Origin: WVYX01 sp039592335 | GTDB taxonomy: Bacteria > Gemmatimonadota > Gemmatimonadetes > Gemmatimonadales > GWC2-71-9 | Direction: 5' to 3' | Assembly: GCA_039592335.1 (NCBI GenBank) | Contig: JBDHBX010000001.1 | Span: forward strand, 1 to 64,000 | Length of the DNA stretch: 64,000 nt | In this document: positions 32,996-40,688 of the stretch, in pieces | Layout: the number at the start of each line of letters is the position of its first letter | Position numbering within the stretch: position 1 is the first letter of the stretch | Program-made: the position numbers and the translations under genes | Notes under the pieces: generated by a model | The model's input: only the letters and a program-made list of their open reading frames with translations | The model's database searches: none | Told to the model about the DNA's origin: nothing

Positions 32996-33720
32996 CGCGC
33001 CTCGGGATAGTGGGGGTAGTGGCACTGCCAGCAGACGTACTGCTGGTTGTGACTCCGGAGATCGACACGCGGGATTCGCTCTGACGAGGGGGCATCCGGC
33101 GCATGGCACGAGCCGCAGAAGCTCCGCTCCGTGGGCTTGCCCGGCCGCACCGATCGCGGGTCGTTCTTGTGCTGGGTCGGAGTGTCGTGGCAGGTCGTGC
33201 AGCTCAACTCCACGTGGTGCGAGACCGCCTTCTGGCTGGCAATCTGCCCGTGGCAGGCGCTGCACTCCCGGGGGGTGACCGGCGGCTCGGGAGCGTGCGG
33301 TTCATGGCAATCGATGCACGGCATCCGCGGGTTGTGCCGCAACGAATCGATTTGCGGAAAGCCGGTGGGGCGCGACGGGTTGTAGGCATGGCACAGCGGG
33401 CAGAAGCCCCGCTCCCGTGGCGCCGACGGCTTGACGTCGAGCGGAGCCGCCACGTGGGCTGCCGCCGGCCCGTGGCACACCTCGCACCGCACCCCGCGGT
33501 GATTCGAGGCTTCCCGCGCCTCGGCGATGGGCCGGTGGCACATCGTACACTCCTGGTGCCCCGCGTACTTCTTGGGATGCTCGACGATCGAGTCGATCGC
33601 AGCTGCCCGGTAATGTCCGATGTCGCCGAACGTCTCAGGCACGAGCAGGCTGCGCGCCACGAAGAGGCCGATGACAGCCACTGCGAAGACCGCGACGAGG
33701 CGAGGCACCTGCTGCGGCAT
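32992..33720 (-). CDS. Membrane-anchored octaheme cytochrome c
   Basis: The 242-residue protein has an N-terminal membrane anchor or uncleaved signal (about 8-26) and eight CXXCH motifs, among them CTMCH, CPLCH and CWQCH. It opens the 13.6-kb respiratory operon. It should donate to or accept from the FeS/NrfD pair that follows. Spacing of motifs is irregular, unlike NrfB pentaheme, and no catalytic CX2CK motif is seen, so a nitrite-reductase role is not supported. Confidence 0.88.
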   Translation of the reverse strand: MPQQVPRLVAVFAVAVIGLFVARSLLVPETFGDIGHYRAAAIDSIVEHPKKYAGHQECTMCHRPIAEAREASNHRGVRCEVCHGPAAAHVAAPLDVKPSAPRERGFCPLCHAYNPSRPTGFPQIDSLRHNPRMPCIDCHEPHAPEPPVTPRECSACHGQIASQKAVSHHVELSCTTCHDTPTQHKNDPRSVRPGKPTERSFCGSCHAPDAPSSERIPRVDLRSHNQQYVCWQCHYPHYPEAR

Positions 33721-33883
33721 GCGAATCCCCCCCGGGAATCGGTATGCGAGCGGCCCAATCTACAATCCCGACCGCATGACTCGCGCAAGCTTGGGACTTG
33801 ATCGTGAAGAAATCGTGAAGCCGTCACGAACGGGACTGCAGCGCGCACGATCCGGACGGCCGGACCGCGCCTTATTATTCGAC

Positions 33884-34357
33884 ATGCCCCCCACGGCCTT
33901 TACCGTTGCGTCCGACTTGGCCACCCTCGCCGTAACCGTGTCGGACCGTGCGATCACGCGCATCGAGCTCAACCGGCGCGGCGGCCGCGGGCCCGAGACA
34001 ACGCTGGAGCGCCAGGCTGCCGCAGAGCTGGAGGAGTACCTCGCGGGCCGGCGGATGGAGTTCACGGTGCCACTCGGGCCGGAGGGCACGGCGTTCGACC
34101 ACCGCGTGTGGGACGCCGTGGCCGCCATCCCCTACGGCGAGACGGCCACCTACGGCGAGATCGCACGGGCCATCGGCAAACCCAACGGCGCGCGTGCGGT
34201 CGGCACGGCCAACGGTCGCAACCCCATTCCCATCATCATCCCTTGTCACCGGGTGATTGCCGCGGGCGGCAAGCTGGGGGGCTACGGCGGCGGTCTCCCG
34301 CTCAAGCGGCGCCTGCTGGACCTCGAGACGACCCGGCGGCTCTCGGCACCACTCTGA
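33884..34357 (+). CDS. ogt: Methylated-DNA--protein-cysteine methyltransferase
   Basis: The 157-residue O6-alkylguanine-DNA alkyltransferase carries the acceptor motif I-P-C-H-R-V (Cys121), the helix-turn-helix (Y-G-E-T-A-T-Y-G-E-I-A) and the R-A-V-G-T-A-N-G-R-N-P asparagine-hinge region. It transfers methyl groups from O6-methylguanine to its own cysteine. The ATG at 33884 begins the N-terminal beta domain; upstream open frame is not homologous. It is the first plus-strand gene after the cytochrome cluster and precedes recF by 10 bp. Confidence 0.93.
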   Translation: MPPTAFTVASDLATLAVTVSDRAITRIELNRRGGRGPETTLERQAAAELEEYLAGRRMEFTVPLGPEGTAFDHRVWDAVAAIPYGETATYGEIARAIGKPNGARAVGTANGRNPIPIIIPCHRVIAAGGKLGGYGGGLPLKRRLLDLETTRRLSAPL

Positions 34358-34367
34358 TCCACGCTCC

Positions 34368-35438
34368 GTGCACCTGAGCCAGCTCACCGCCCGCAACTTC
34401 CGCAACCTCGCTTCGCTGGATGTGGATCTGCCCCCCGAGGGCGTCGTCATTCTCGGGGAGAACGGCCACGGCAAGACGAACGTCCTCGAAGCGGTCTACT
34501 ACCTCGTGCTGTTCCGCTCGCTGCGCGGCGCGAAGGACCGCGAGTTGGTGCGCTTCGGCGAGGCCGGGTTCTTCGTGGCCGGGGTGGCGGGGCAGCGCAT
34601 TACCGTAGGCTACGAGACCGCCGGGCGGCGCAAGAAGGTCACGGTGGACCGGGCCGAAGTGAAGAAGCTGTCCGAGGCAGTGGGACTCATGACCGCGGTG
34701 GCGTTTGCGCCCGCCGACCGTGCGATCGTCGCTGCCGGCCCGGCGGGACGGCGACGCTACCTCGACGTCCTCCTCTCGCTCGGCAAACCCGGCTACCTGG
34801 CCCAGCTCACGGCCATGCGCAACGCGCTACGCCAACGCAACGCGGCGCTCAAGCGGGGGCGCGCCGATGAAGCGCGGGCGTTCGACGCGCCGTTCGCGCG
34901 CGCGGCCGCGCACGTGGGTGCCGAGCGGCGGCAGTGGACAGTGGCGTGGTCGGGGCAATATGCTGAGTTGTGCCACGCGCTGGGGGAGGACGGCGTTCCC
35001 CGCATGTGCTACCATGCACACCACCACCGGGAGAGCGACTCACCCGAAGAGCTGGAGCGTGGCCTCGCCGTCACCATCGATCGGGACCTGCGGCGTGGCA
35101 TGACCACCACCGGGCCCCACCGCGACGACATGGATCTCTCGCTGAACGAGCGGGAGCTGCGCACCTACGGCTCGGCAGGCCAACAGCGCACCGCCGCCGT
35201 TGCGCTGCGCCTACTGGAGGCCGAGACCCTCACCGCTGCCCGCGGCGGCGCGCCCGTCGCCCTGTACGACGACGTGTTCGCCGAGCTCGACGCGGGCCGG
35301 CAGGCCCGGCTGCTCGCCCTGATCCAGGAAACGCTGCCGGGACAGGCGATCGTGACGGCGCCGCGCGAGTCGGAAGTCCCTGCGGCGCTGCTCAAGCGGC
35401 CGCGTTGGCGCATGGTGGGAGGCAGACTTGAGACGTAA
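34368..35438 (+). CDS. recF: DNA replication/repair protein RecF
   Basis: The 356-residue SMC-like ATPase has Walker A G-E-N-G-H-G-K-T (30-37), an N-terminal L-T-A-R-N-F-R-N-L signature, the T-G-P-H-R-D-D segment, the S-A-G-Q-Q-R-T signature and Walker B V-A-L-Y-D-D-V-F-A-E-L-D. It acts in recombinational gap repair with RecO and RecR. GTG at 34368 gives the normal N terminus; the open frame starts earlier inside ogt. The neighbouring dciA and gyrB are a common bacterial arrangement, often near the origin. Confidence 0.96.
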   Translation: MHLSQLTARNFRNLASLDVDLPPEGVVILGENGHGKTNVLEAVYYLVLFRSLRGAKDRELVRFGEAGFFVAGVAGQRITVGYETAGRRKKVTVDRAEVKKLSEAVGLMTAVAFAPADRAIVAAGPAGRRRYLDVLLSLGKPGYLAQLTAMRNALRQRNAALKRGRADEARAFDAPFARAAAHVGAERRQWTVAWSGQYAELCHALGEDGVPRMCYHAHHHRESDSPEELERGLAVTIDRDLRRGMTTTGPHRDDMDLSLNERELRTYGSAGQQRTAAVALRLLEAETLTAARGGAPVALYDDVFAELDAGRQARLLALIQETLPGQAIVTAPRESEVPAALLKRPRWRMVGGRLET

Positions 35439-35730
35439 GAAGGAGTCCACAGCCACCCCCCTGGGCGATGCCCTGGGCGCCTACATCAAGCGGAGCGGCC
35501 TGAAGCGCCGCCTTGACCAGGCCAGCGTGATCCCCGAGTGGCCCGAGCTGGTCGGACCCAAGATCGCCGAGGTCGCGACTCCCATGAGCGTGGGCCCCGA
35601 CGGCACCCTCTTCGTGAGCGTGACGTCGGCGGCGTGGATGCAGGAGCTCCAACTCATGTCGGCCGACATCCTCAGGCGCCTGGGCGAGCGCGGCAAGAAG
35701 ATCAAGCGCATCGTGTGGCGGGCCGAGTAG
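35428..35730 (+). CDS. dciA: DciA-like (DUF721) helicase loader
   Basis: The 100-residue basic protein of the DUF721 family shows the core W-P-E-L-V-G-P-K-I-A-E-V-A-T-P and L-F-V-S-V-T-S-A-A-W-M-Q-E-L. DciA is the ancestral loader of the replicative helicase DnaB. It uses a TTG start at 35428 overlapping recF by 11 bp, preceded by GGGAGG at 5-bp spacing. The overlap indicates translational coupling to recF. Confidence 0.92.
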   Translation: MRRKKESTATPLGDALGAYIKRSGLKRRLDQASVIPEWPELVGPKIAEVATPMSVGPDGTLFVSVTSAAWMQELQLMSADILRRLGERGKKIKRIVWRAE

Positions 35731-35856
35731 GCCCGACGCGGCGCCGGCGACACGCCCGACACACCGGTTCGCGATAGCCGCGCAGACCGCCTCCGAGGCT
35801 CCCTGGCGAGCGCTGTAACCGATTGTCATATCAGAACTTAGAATAACCCTGCCCGA

Positions 35857-35885
35857 TTGATTTTCGACCCACGGCTAGGTATATT
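35857..35885 (+). promoter_or_regulatory. Predicted sigma70-type promoter of gyrB
   Basis: TTGATT (35857-35862) and TATATT (35880-35885) are spaced by 17 bp in an AT-rich island 62-90 bp upstream of the gyrB ATG. A start near 35892 would place the hairpin at 35901-35918 inside the gyrB leader. Confidence 0.6.
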
Positions 35886-35900
35886 GGAAGGACCTCAGGT

Positions 35901-35924
35901 GGGGTCGTTCGCGGCCCCGTTTTT
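35901..35924 (+). terminator. Terminator-like hairpin with T5 in gyrB leader (possible attenuator)
   Basis: GGGGTCG (35901-35907), a TTCG tetraloop and CGGCCCC (35912-35918) form a 7-bp stem with one G-T pair, followed by GTTTTT (35919-35924). It looks like a compact intrinsic terminator only 22 bp before the gyrB start codon and downstream of the predicted promoter, so it could terminate recF-dciA read-through or attenuate gyrB. Confidence 0.6.
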
Positions 35925-35946
35925 CGTATCACACCCACGGACGATT

Positions 35947-37878
35947 ATGACAGCGGCTCAGCAGCCCGATCGCTACAGCTCCGATTCGATTCAGGTCCTC
36001 AAGGGTCTCGATGCGGTGCGGCGGCGCCCCGGGATGTACATCGGCTCCACCAGCGCCCGCGGCCTGCACCACCTCGTCTACGAAGTGGTGGACAACGCCA
36101 TCGACGAGGCCATGGCGGGCTACTGCGACAAGATCGACGTCACCCTGCACGAGGACAGTGCGGTCACCGTCGTCGACAACGGCCGCGGTATCCCGGTCGA
36201 CCTCCACAAGACGGAGAAGAAACCCGGCGTCGAGGTCGCGATGACCATGCTCCACGCCGGCGGGAAGTTCGACAAGAGCACGTACAAGGTGTCGGGCGGA
36301 CTCCACGGCGTGGGGGTGTCCGTCGTGAACGCCCTGTCGGAGAGCCTGGACGTGTGGGTATGGCGCGACGGCAAGGAACACCACATGGCCTTCGAGCGTG
36401 GCAAGACGAAGAAGCAGCTCAACGTCGGCAAGGAGGTCAAGAAGACCGGCACCAAGGTCACGTTCCGGCCGGACCCGGAGATCTTCAACGAACTCGACTA
36501 CGACTACTCGACCATCGCCAACCGGCTGCGCGAGCTGGCGTACCTCAACTCGGGCATCAAGCTCGACCTCACCGACAAGCGGGGCGAGGAGCCGAAGCAG
36601 GAGACGTTCCACTACAAGAAGGGCATCACCGAGTTCGTGCAGTTCCTACGGGGGAACCGCAAGGCGCTGCACGCGAAGCCGATCCACTTCTCCACCACAA
36701 AGGACGACGTGGAGATCGATGTGGCGATGCAGTGGGACAGCGGCTACCAGGAGAACGTCTTCTCGTTCGTGAACAACATCAACACGCACGAGGGCGGCAC
36801 GCATCTCACCGGCTTCCGGGCCGCGCTCACCCGCTGCGTCAATGAGGTGGGCAAGAACAAGGGGATGTTCAAGAAGGAGAGCGTCACCCTGAGCGGTGAC
36901 GACGTGCGGGAGGGGCTCACCGCCGTGCTGCACGTGAAGGTCAAGGAACCGCAGTTCGAGGGCCAGACCAAGACGAAGCTGGGCAACTCCGAGGTGGAGG
37001 GCATCGTCAAGACCGTGCTGTACGAGCGGCTCGGCAACTTCCTCATGGAGACGCCGGGCGCGGCCCGCGCGGTGATCGACAAGGCGCTGAGCGCGGCCCG
37101 TGCGCGGGAGGCTGCCCGCAAGGCGCGCGAGCTGGTGCGCAAGAAGAGCGCGCTGGAAAACGGGATCCTGCCGGGCAAGCTGGCCGACTGCTCGCTGAGC
37201 GATCCCACGATGTGCGAGCTCTACCTCGTAGAGGGCGACAGCGCGGGCGGCTCCGCCAAGCAGGGGCGCGATCGCTCCTTTCAGGCGATCCTGCCGCTGC
37301 GCGGCAAGATCCTCAACGTGCAGAAGGCGCGGGTGGACAAGGTCCTCTCCAACGAGGAGATCAGGGCTATCGTCACGGCTATCGGCACCGGTGTGGGCGA
37401 GGAGGATTTCAAGCTCGACGAGGCCCGCTACCACAAGGTCATCATCATGACCGACGCCGACGTGGACGGGGCGCACATCCGCACGCTGCTGCTCACGTTC
37501 TTCTATAAGGAAATGCGGCCCCTCATCGAGGCGGGCTACGTCTACATCGCCCAGCCTCCGCTCTACCGAGTCGCCAAGGGCAAGGAGGAGTTCTACGCCT
37601 ACGACGATGGGGAGCGCGAGGAGTACACCAAGCGGCTCCAGAACGGCGGCGGCAAGGGCAACGTGCTCCTGCAGCGCTACAAGGGTCTGGGCGAGATGAA
37701 CCCCGACCAGCTGTGGCGCACCACCATGGACCCGGCCTCGCGCACGGTGCTGCGGGTGGAGCTGGATGACGCAGTGGAGGCCGCTCGCCTGTTCGAGACC
37801 CTCATGGGCGACGAGGTGGAGCCCCGCCGGGCGTTCATCGAGGAGCACGCCAAGTACGTGAAGAACCTGGACGTGTAG
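35947..37878 (+). CDS. gyrB: DNA gyrase subunit B
   Basis: The 643-residue type II topoisomerase ATPase subunit shows GHKL ATPase motifs (E-V-V-D-N-A-I-D-E-A, D-N-G-R-G-I-P, G-G-L-H-G-V-G-V), the transducer region, the TOPRIM motif E-G-D-S-A-G-G-S-A and D-A-D-V-D-G-A-H-I, and the C-terminal Q-R-Y-K-G-L-G-E-M-N. The length fits short, non-enterobacterial GyrB. ATG at 35947 is the family start; the frame upstream overlaps the promoter and hairpin. It supplies ATP-driven negative supercoiling with GyrA, which is not in this window. Confidence 0.97.
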   Translation: MTAAQQPDRYSSDSIQVLKGLDAVRRRPGMYIGSTSARGLHHLVYEVVDNAIDEAMAGYCDKIDVTLHEDSAVTVVDNGRGIPVDLHKTEKKPGVEVAMTMLHAGGKFDKSTYKVSGGLHGVGVSVVNALSESLDVWVWRDGKEHHMAFERGKTKKQLNVGKEVKKTGTKVTFRPDPEIFNELDYDYSTIANRLRELAYLNSGIKLDLTDKRGEEPKQETFHYKKGITEFVQFLRGNRKALHAKPIHFSTTKDDVEIDVAMQWDSGYQENVFSFVNNINTHEGGTHLTGFRAALTRCVNEVGKNKGMFKKESVTLSGDDVREGLTAVLHVKVKEPQFEGQTKTKLGNSEVEGIVKTVLYERLGNFLMETPGAARAVIDKALSAARAREAARKARELVRKKSALENGILPGKLADCSLSDPTMCELYLVEGDSAGGSAKQGRDRSFQAILPLRGKILNVQKARVDKVLSNEEIRAIVTAIGTGVGEEDFKLDEARYHKVIIMTDADVDGAHIRTLLLTFFYKEMRPLIEAGYVYIAQPPLYRVAKGKEEFYAYDDGEREEYTKRLQNGGGKGNVLLQRYKGLGEMNPDQLWRTTMDPASRTVLRVELDDAVEAARLFETLMGDEVEPRRAFIEEHAKYVKNLDV

Positions 37879-37917
37879 AGTAGCTAACTCGTTGTTGGTC
37901 AGTCGTTTATGAGCAAG

Positions 37918-37944
37918 AGCCCCGGGCCGAGCGCCCGGGGCTTT
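37918..37944 (+). terminator. Rho-independent-like terminator after gyrB
   Basis: A perfect 10-bp stem AGCCCCGGGC/GCCCGGGGCT (37918-37927 and 37933-37942, 5-nt loop) lies 39 bp after the gyrB stop. The T-tract is short (TTT), so efficiency is uncertain. Confidence 0.65.
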
Positions 37945-37966
37945 GCGCTGTGGTCAGGTGCGTGGG

Positions 37967-37999
37967 TTGACGAATAGAAACATTGCTATATACTATGTT
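37967..37999 (+). promoter_or_regulatory. Predicted arsR promoter with overlapping operator-like sequence
   Basis: TTGACG (37967-37972) and TATACT (37989-37994), spaced by 16 bp, make a strong sigma70-like promoter. GCTATATACTATGTT (37985-37999) covers the -10 element and closely matches a sequence in the sqr promoter; AACAT and ATGTT arms flank its centre. A transcript would start near 38001, at the ATG at 38003, so the mRNA is predicted to be leaderless. Confidence 0.55.
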
Positions 38000-38002
38000 G
38001 CC

Positions 38003-38308
38003 ATGTCACCACAGCAGCTCGTCAGAGGCGTGGAGCCCGAGGTTCTGCACCGGGCCGCCGAGATCATCAAGATGCTGGGGCACCCCGATCGGCTGAAGAT
38101 CGTGGAGGTGCTCGAGCAGGGTGAGACCTCGGTGTCGGAGATCCAGCAGGCCTTGGACCTGCCCCAGGCCATCGTGTCCCAGCACCTGGCCAAGATGCGG
38201 GGCTGCGGGATCGTCAGCTCCCGCCGGGACGGCAACCACGTGTACTACCGGATCGTGGAGCCCAAGGTGGGACACATCCTGGGCTGCATCCGTAGCTGCG
38301 ATATGTAG
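38003..38308 (+). CDS. ArsR-family winged-helix repressor
   Basis: The 101-residue regulator shows the ArsR/SmtB pattern: L-G-H-P-D-R-L-K-I-V-E-V-L (25-37), the recognition helix S-V-S-E-I-Q-Q-A-L-D-L-P-Q-A-I-V-S-Q-H-L (43-62) and the wing R-R-D-G-N-H-V-Y-Y. The classic metal-binding C-V-C in the alpha3 helix is absent. Three cysteines (C68, C95, C99) could form a thiol-based sensor, with C95/C99 close to the C terminus. The promoter lies directly at the start codon with no Shine-Dalgarno. Similarity between its own promoter and the sqr promoter suggests it may autoregulate and also repress sulfide oxidation genes. Confidence 0.88.
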   Translation: MSPQQLVRGVEPEVLHRAAEIIKMLGHPDRLKIVEVLEQGETSVSEIQQALDLPQAIVSQHLAKMRGCGIVSSRRDGNHVYYRIVEPKVGHILGCIRSCDM

Positions 38309-38339
38309 CAAGGGCGGTGAGCTCTACCGCCCCGCCGCC

Positions 38340-39650
38340 CTACTCCCTCGTCAACCGATAGATCAGAATCGCCGCGCGCTTGGCCATGATGGGGATCGAC
38401 GTGAGGTCCACCGTCTCCTCCACGGTGTGCGCACCGTCCCCGATCACCCCGAGCCCGGCAAGTGCAGCCTCCACGGTCTCCGCCACGAACGAGATGTCGG
38501 CGGCGCCGCGCCGCCCCGGATCCAGGGCGGTCACCGCTCCATATCCCAGGTCGCGGTTCACCTCGGAGAGGATCTCCATCAGGGCATAATTCTCCGGGTA
38601 GGGTTCCATGGGGGGATAGGTGTCCCGGAAGGAGAGTCTGGCGTCGGTGTGCGGCAGCGTGTTCTCGGCAATGTCGACCATGCGCTCCTTGGCCCGCTCC
38701 AACTGCAGCGCCGACAGCGTGCGCAAGTCCCCCGAGACGATCACCGTGTCCGCGATGATGTTGGTCTTGCCGAAGGCGGTGCCACGGCTCTGCTCCGCAT
38801 CGAACTCCACGTCGCTGCCGCCAACGATGAGACCGGGGCTGAAGGTGAGATGCTCTTCGCCCTCGAGCTTGTCACGGAACTCGTCGAGGATCTTGGCCGC
38901 CGCGAAGATAGCCCCACTCCCCAGGTCCTCCCGGAAGATCTGGGACGAATGGGCCGTCGTGCCGATCACCCGCAGCGTCCAGCCCGTGAACCCACGCCGC
39001 GCGACCGTCGCCTTCCCGACCCCACCCACGTTGCCCTCGAACCCCAGCGCAATGTCGGTGCGCAACCCCGCTTCATTCAGATGCCGGCGCCCGTACTCGA
39101 GCGGCTGGCCGGTGTGCTCCTCGTCCCCGGTGAACGCGACGGCCACGCTCGTGTTGTCCAGCGCGCCCACCGCGTGCAGGGCCTGGAGCGCGAGCACGAT
39201 CACCACATCCCCGCCCTTCATGTCGGACACGCCCGGACCCTTGGCCGTCGAGTCGTCGAGCCGTTCGAAGCGCTGGAACGGGCTGTCCTCCTCGAACACC
39301 GTGTCGAGGTGGCCGATGAGCAGCATGCGTCGCCCCTGCCCACCGCGCTGCTCGGCAAACAGATGCCCCGCCCGGCTCGCGCTGTCCATCGGGATCCACT
39401 GGGTGCGGAATCCCAGGGCTGCGAGCTCAGCGTCGAGGACCTCACCGACCTCGCGAACGCCGTCGAAGTTCATGGTCCCGCTATTGATGTTCACCACCTG
39501 CTCGAGGAGCGCGATGGCATCCTCGGTGTGGGCGTCGATGTAGTCAGCAATCGCCTGCTCCTCCTCGGAGAGATCCTGGGCAGACGCGGGCGCGCCGCAG
39601 AGCAGCGCGGCCACCGAGGTGGCAATCAGAAGGGTCAGCGTCCTGTTCAC
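38340..39650 (-). CDS. Secreted M20-family metallopeptidase (glutamate carboxypeptidase-like)
   Basis: The 436-residue protein has a cleavable signal peptide (about 1-24, ending A-S-A-Q) and M20 dizinc motifs: L-L-I-G-H-L-D-T-V-F (first His-x-Asp), the G-P-G-V-S-D-M-K-G-G bridging Asp, F-T-G-D-E-E-H-T-G (catalytic Glu-Glu), and a C-terminal His. The dimerisation domain includes G-T-T-A-H-S-S. It starts at GTG 39650, preceded by GAGGA. M20 enzymes of this branch release C-terminal residues from small peptides in the periplasm. It is convergent with arsR (31 bp between stops). Confidence 0.92.
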   Translation of the reverse strand: MNRTLTLLIATSVAALLCGAPASAQDLSEEEQAIADYIDAHTEDAIALLEQVVNINSGTMNFDGVREVGEVLDAELAALGFRTQWIPMDSASRAGHLFAEQRGGQGRRMLLIGHLDTVFEEDSPFQRFERLDDSTAKGPGVSDMKGGDVVIVLALQALHAVGALDNTSVAVAFTGDEEHTGQPLEYGRRHLNEAGLRTDIALGFEGNVGGVGKATVARRGFTGWTLRVIGTTAHSSQIFREDLGSGAIFAAAKILDEFRDKLEGEEHLTFSPGLIVGGSDVEFDAEQSRGTAFGKTNIIADTVIVSGDLRTLSALQLERAKERMVDIAENTLPHTDARLSFRDTYPPMEPYPENYALMEILSEVNRDLGYGAVTALDPGRRGAADISFVAETVEAALAGLGVIGDGAHTVEETVDLTSIPIMAKRAAILIYRLTRE

Positions 39651-39790
39651 GTCGTCCTCAGCTGGAAGGGTCGGGTCGTCGGGCCTCTGACAGTTGACGC
39701 AAAAGGAACCGGCGACGCAAGCCCCACGGCGGCCGCCACCCCGGCCTGGCGGGCCGTGCAGGACACTGGCAGTTTCCACGCGACTCCACG

Positions 39791-40486
39791 ATGACTGCAC
39801 ACCCCACCATCACTGCCGTGAGCCACGCCATCACCCGGTGCCGCGCCTGCCCGCGGCTGGTGGAGCACCGCGAGCACGTGGCCCGGGAGCGGAAGCGCGC
39901 CTATCACGATTGGCAGTACTGGGGACGACCCGTGCCCGGCTTCGGTGACCCCGACGCACGCCTGCTCGTTGTAGGGCTGGCTCCCGGGGCCCATGGCGCC
40001 AACCGAACCGGCCGAGTGTTCACGGGAGACTCGAGCGGCGACTGGCTCTATGGGGCGCTCTACCGCTTCGGCTTCGCCAGCCAGCCTCGCTCGACCAATC
40101 GGGACGACGGGATGCGGCTGCTAGACTGCTACGTCACCGCCGCCGGGCGCTGCGCGCCGCCGGGCAACCGCCCGACGCAGGGAGAGCTCGACGCGTGCCA
40201 GCCATTTCTGGAGGCCGAGGTGCGGCTGCTCGCGTGTGTGCGGGTTGTGCTCACGCTGGGGCACGTGGCCCACCGACAATGGCTGAGGGCGTCGGGATGG
40301 TCGGAGCGGCTGCAGCCTGCCGAGCGACCCGCGTTCGCCCACGGAGCGGAGGCGCACCTGGGCGACGGGACGGTGTTGATCTCCTCCTATCACCCGAGCC
40401 GGCAGAACACCAACACCGGCCGCCTCACACGGGAGATGTGGTACGCGGTGTTCGAGCGCGCGCGGGAGGTGGTGGACGGGGGGTAG
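39791..40486 (+). CDS. Family 5 uracil-DNA glycosylase (UDGb)
   Basis: The 231-residue base-excision enzyme shows motif 1 as G-L-A-P-G-A-H-G-A-N-R-T-G-R, as in UDGb, where the catalytic Asp/Asn of other families is replaced by Ala. The F-T-G-D-S-S-G-D-W-L segment follows, and S-S-Y-H-P-S-R-Q-N-T-N-T-G forms the leucine-loop region. Four [4Fe-4S] cysteines are visible: C17, C20, and the pair in R-C-A-P-P-G-N-R-P...D-A-C. It removes uracil and deaminated purines from DNA. It ends in a dispersed-repeat spacer. Confidence 0.93.
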   Translation: MTAHPTITAVSHAITRCRACPRLVEHREHVARERKRAYHDWQYWGRPVPGFGDPDARLLVVGLAPGAHGANRTGRVFTGDSSGDWLYGALYRFGFASQPRSTNRDDGMRLLDCYVTAAGRCAPPGNRPTQGELDACQPFLEAEVRLLACVRVVLTLGHVAHRQWLRASGWSERLQPAERPAFAHGAEAHLGDGTVLISSYHPSRQNTNTGRLTREMWYAVFERAREVVDGG

Positions 40487-40489
40487 GGG

Positions 40490-40688
40490 TAGAGCGGTAG
40501 GTAACGATGGTCGCGACGGTACAGTGGGATGAAGCGAGGCCGGGGTCCTACCGGAGCGAACCTCGCGAGCACTGGCCGGCAGCAAATCGTAGGCCGGTCG
40601 AGGGCCTTACGGCGCAACGGGTTGGAGTTTCACGGTGCCTCATGGCGAGTGTCAGTTCGCGGAGGCAGGGCCCCAGCCGAGCGCTGAG
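40490..40688. repeat. Dispersed palindromic intergenic repeat, locus 1
   Basis: This spacer between convergent genes carries two arms: 40534-40567 (GCGAGGCCGGGGTCCTACCG onward) and 40653-40688 (CAGTTCGCGGAGGCAGGGCC onward). The second arm is nearly identical to 55301-55337, and the first to 55186-55221. The two arms are roughly reverse complements of each other, so a transcript could fold into a long imperfect hairpin. REP/BIME-like or MITE-like origin is possible; no transposase is nearby. Confidence 0.65.

Noticed and set aside
4718..33720. Regularly recurring short DNA words such as CGTGGCAC, suggestive of an array
   Set aside because: They are the antisense of CXXCH codons in cytochrome genes, irregularly spaced and in frame; not a CRISPR array.
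32992..33720. Octaheme protein as a nitrite, hydroxylamine or tetrathionate reductase
   Set aside because: No CX2CK or other catalytic heme signature; it is short, membrane-anchored and coupled to FeS/NrfD genes, so an electron carrier is more likely.
36646..37848. 400-codon minus-strand frame opposite gyrB
   Set aside because: Shadow of a strongly conserved gene on the plus strand.
33884..37878. Possible replication origin near recF-dciA-gyrB
   Set aside because: No dnaA, dnaN or DnaA-box cluster is visible in the gaps, so an origin cannot be supported here.
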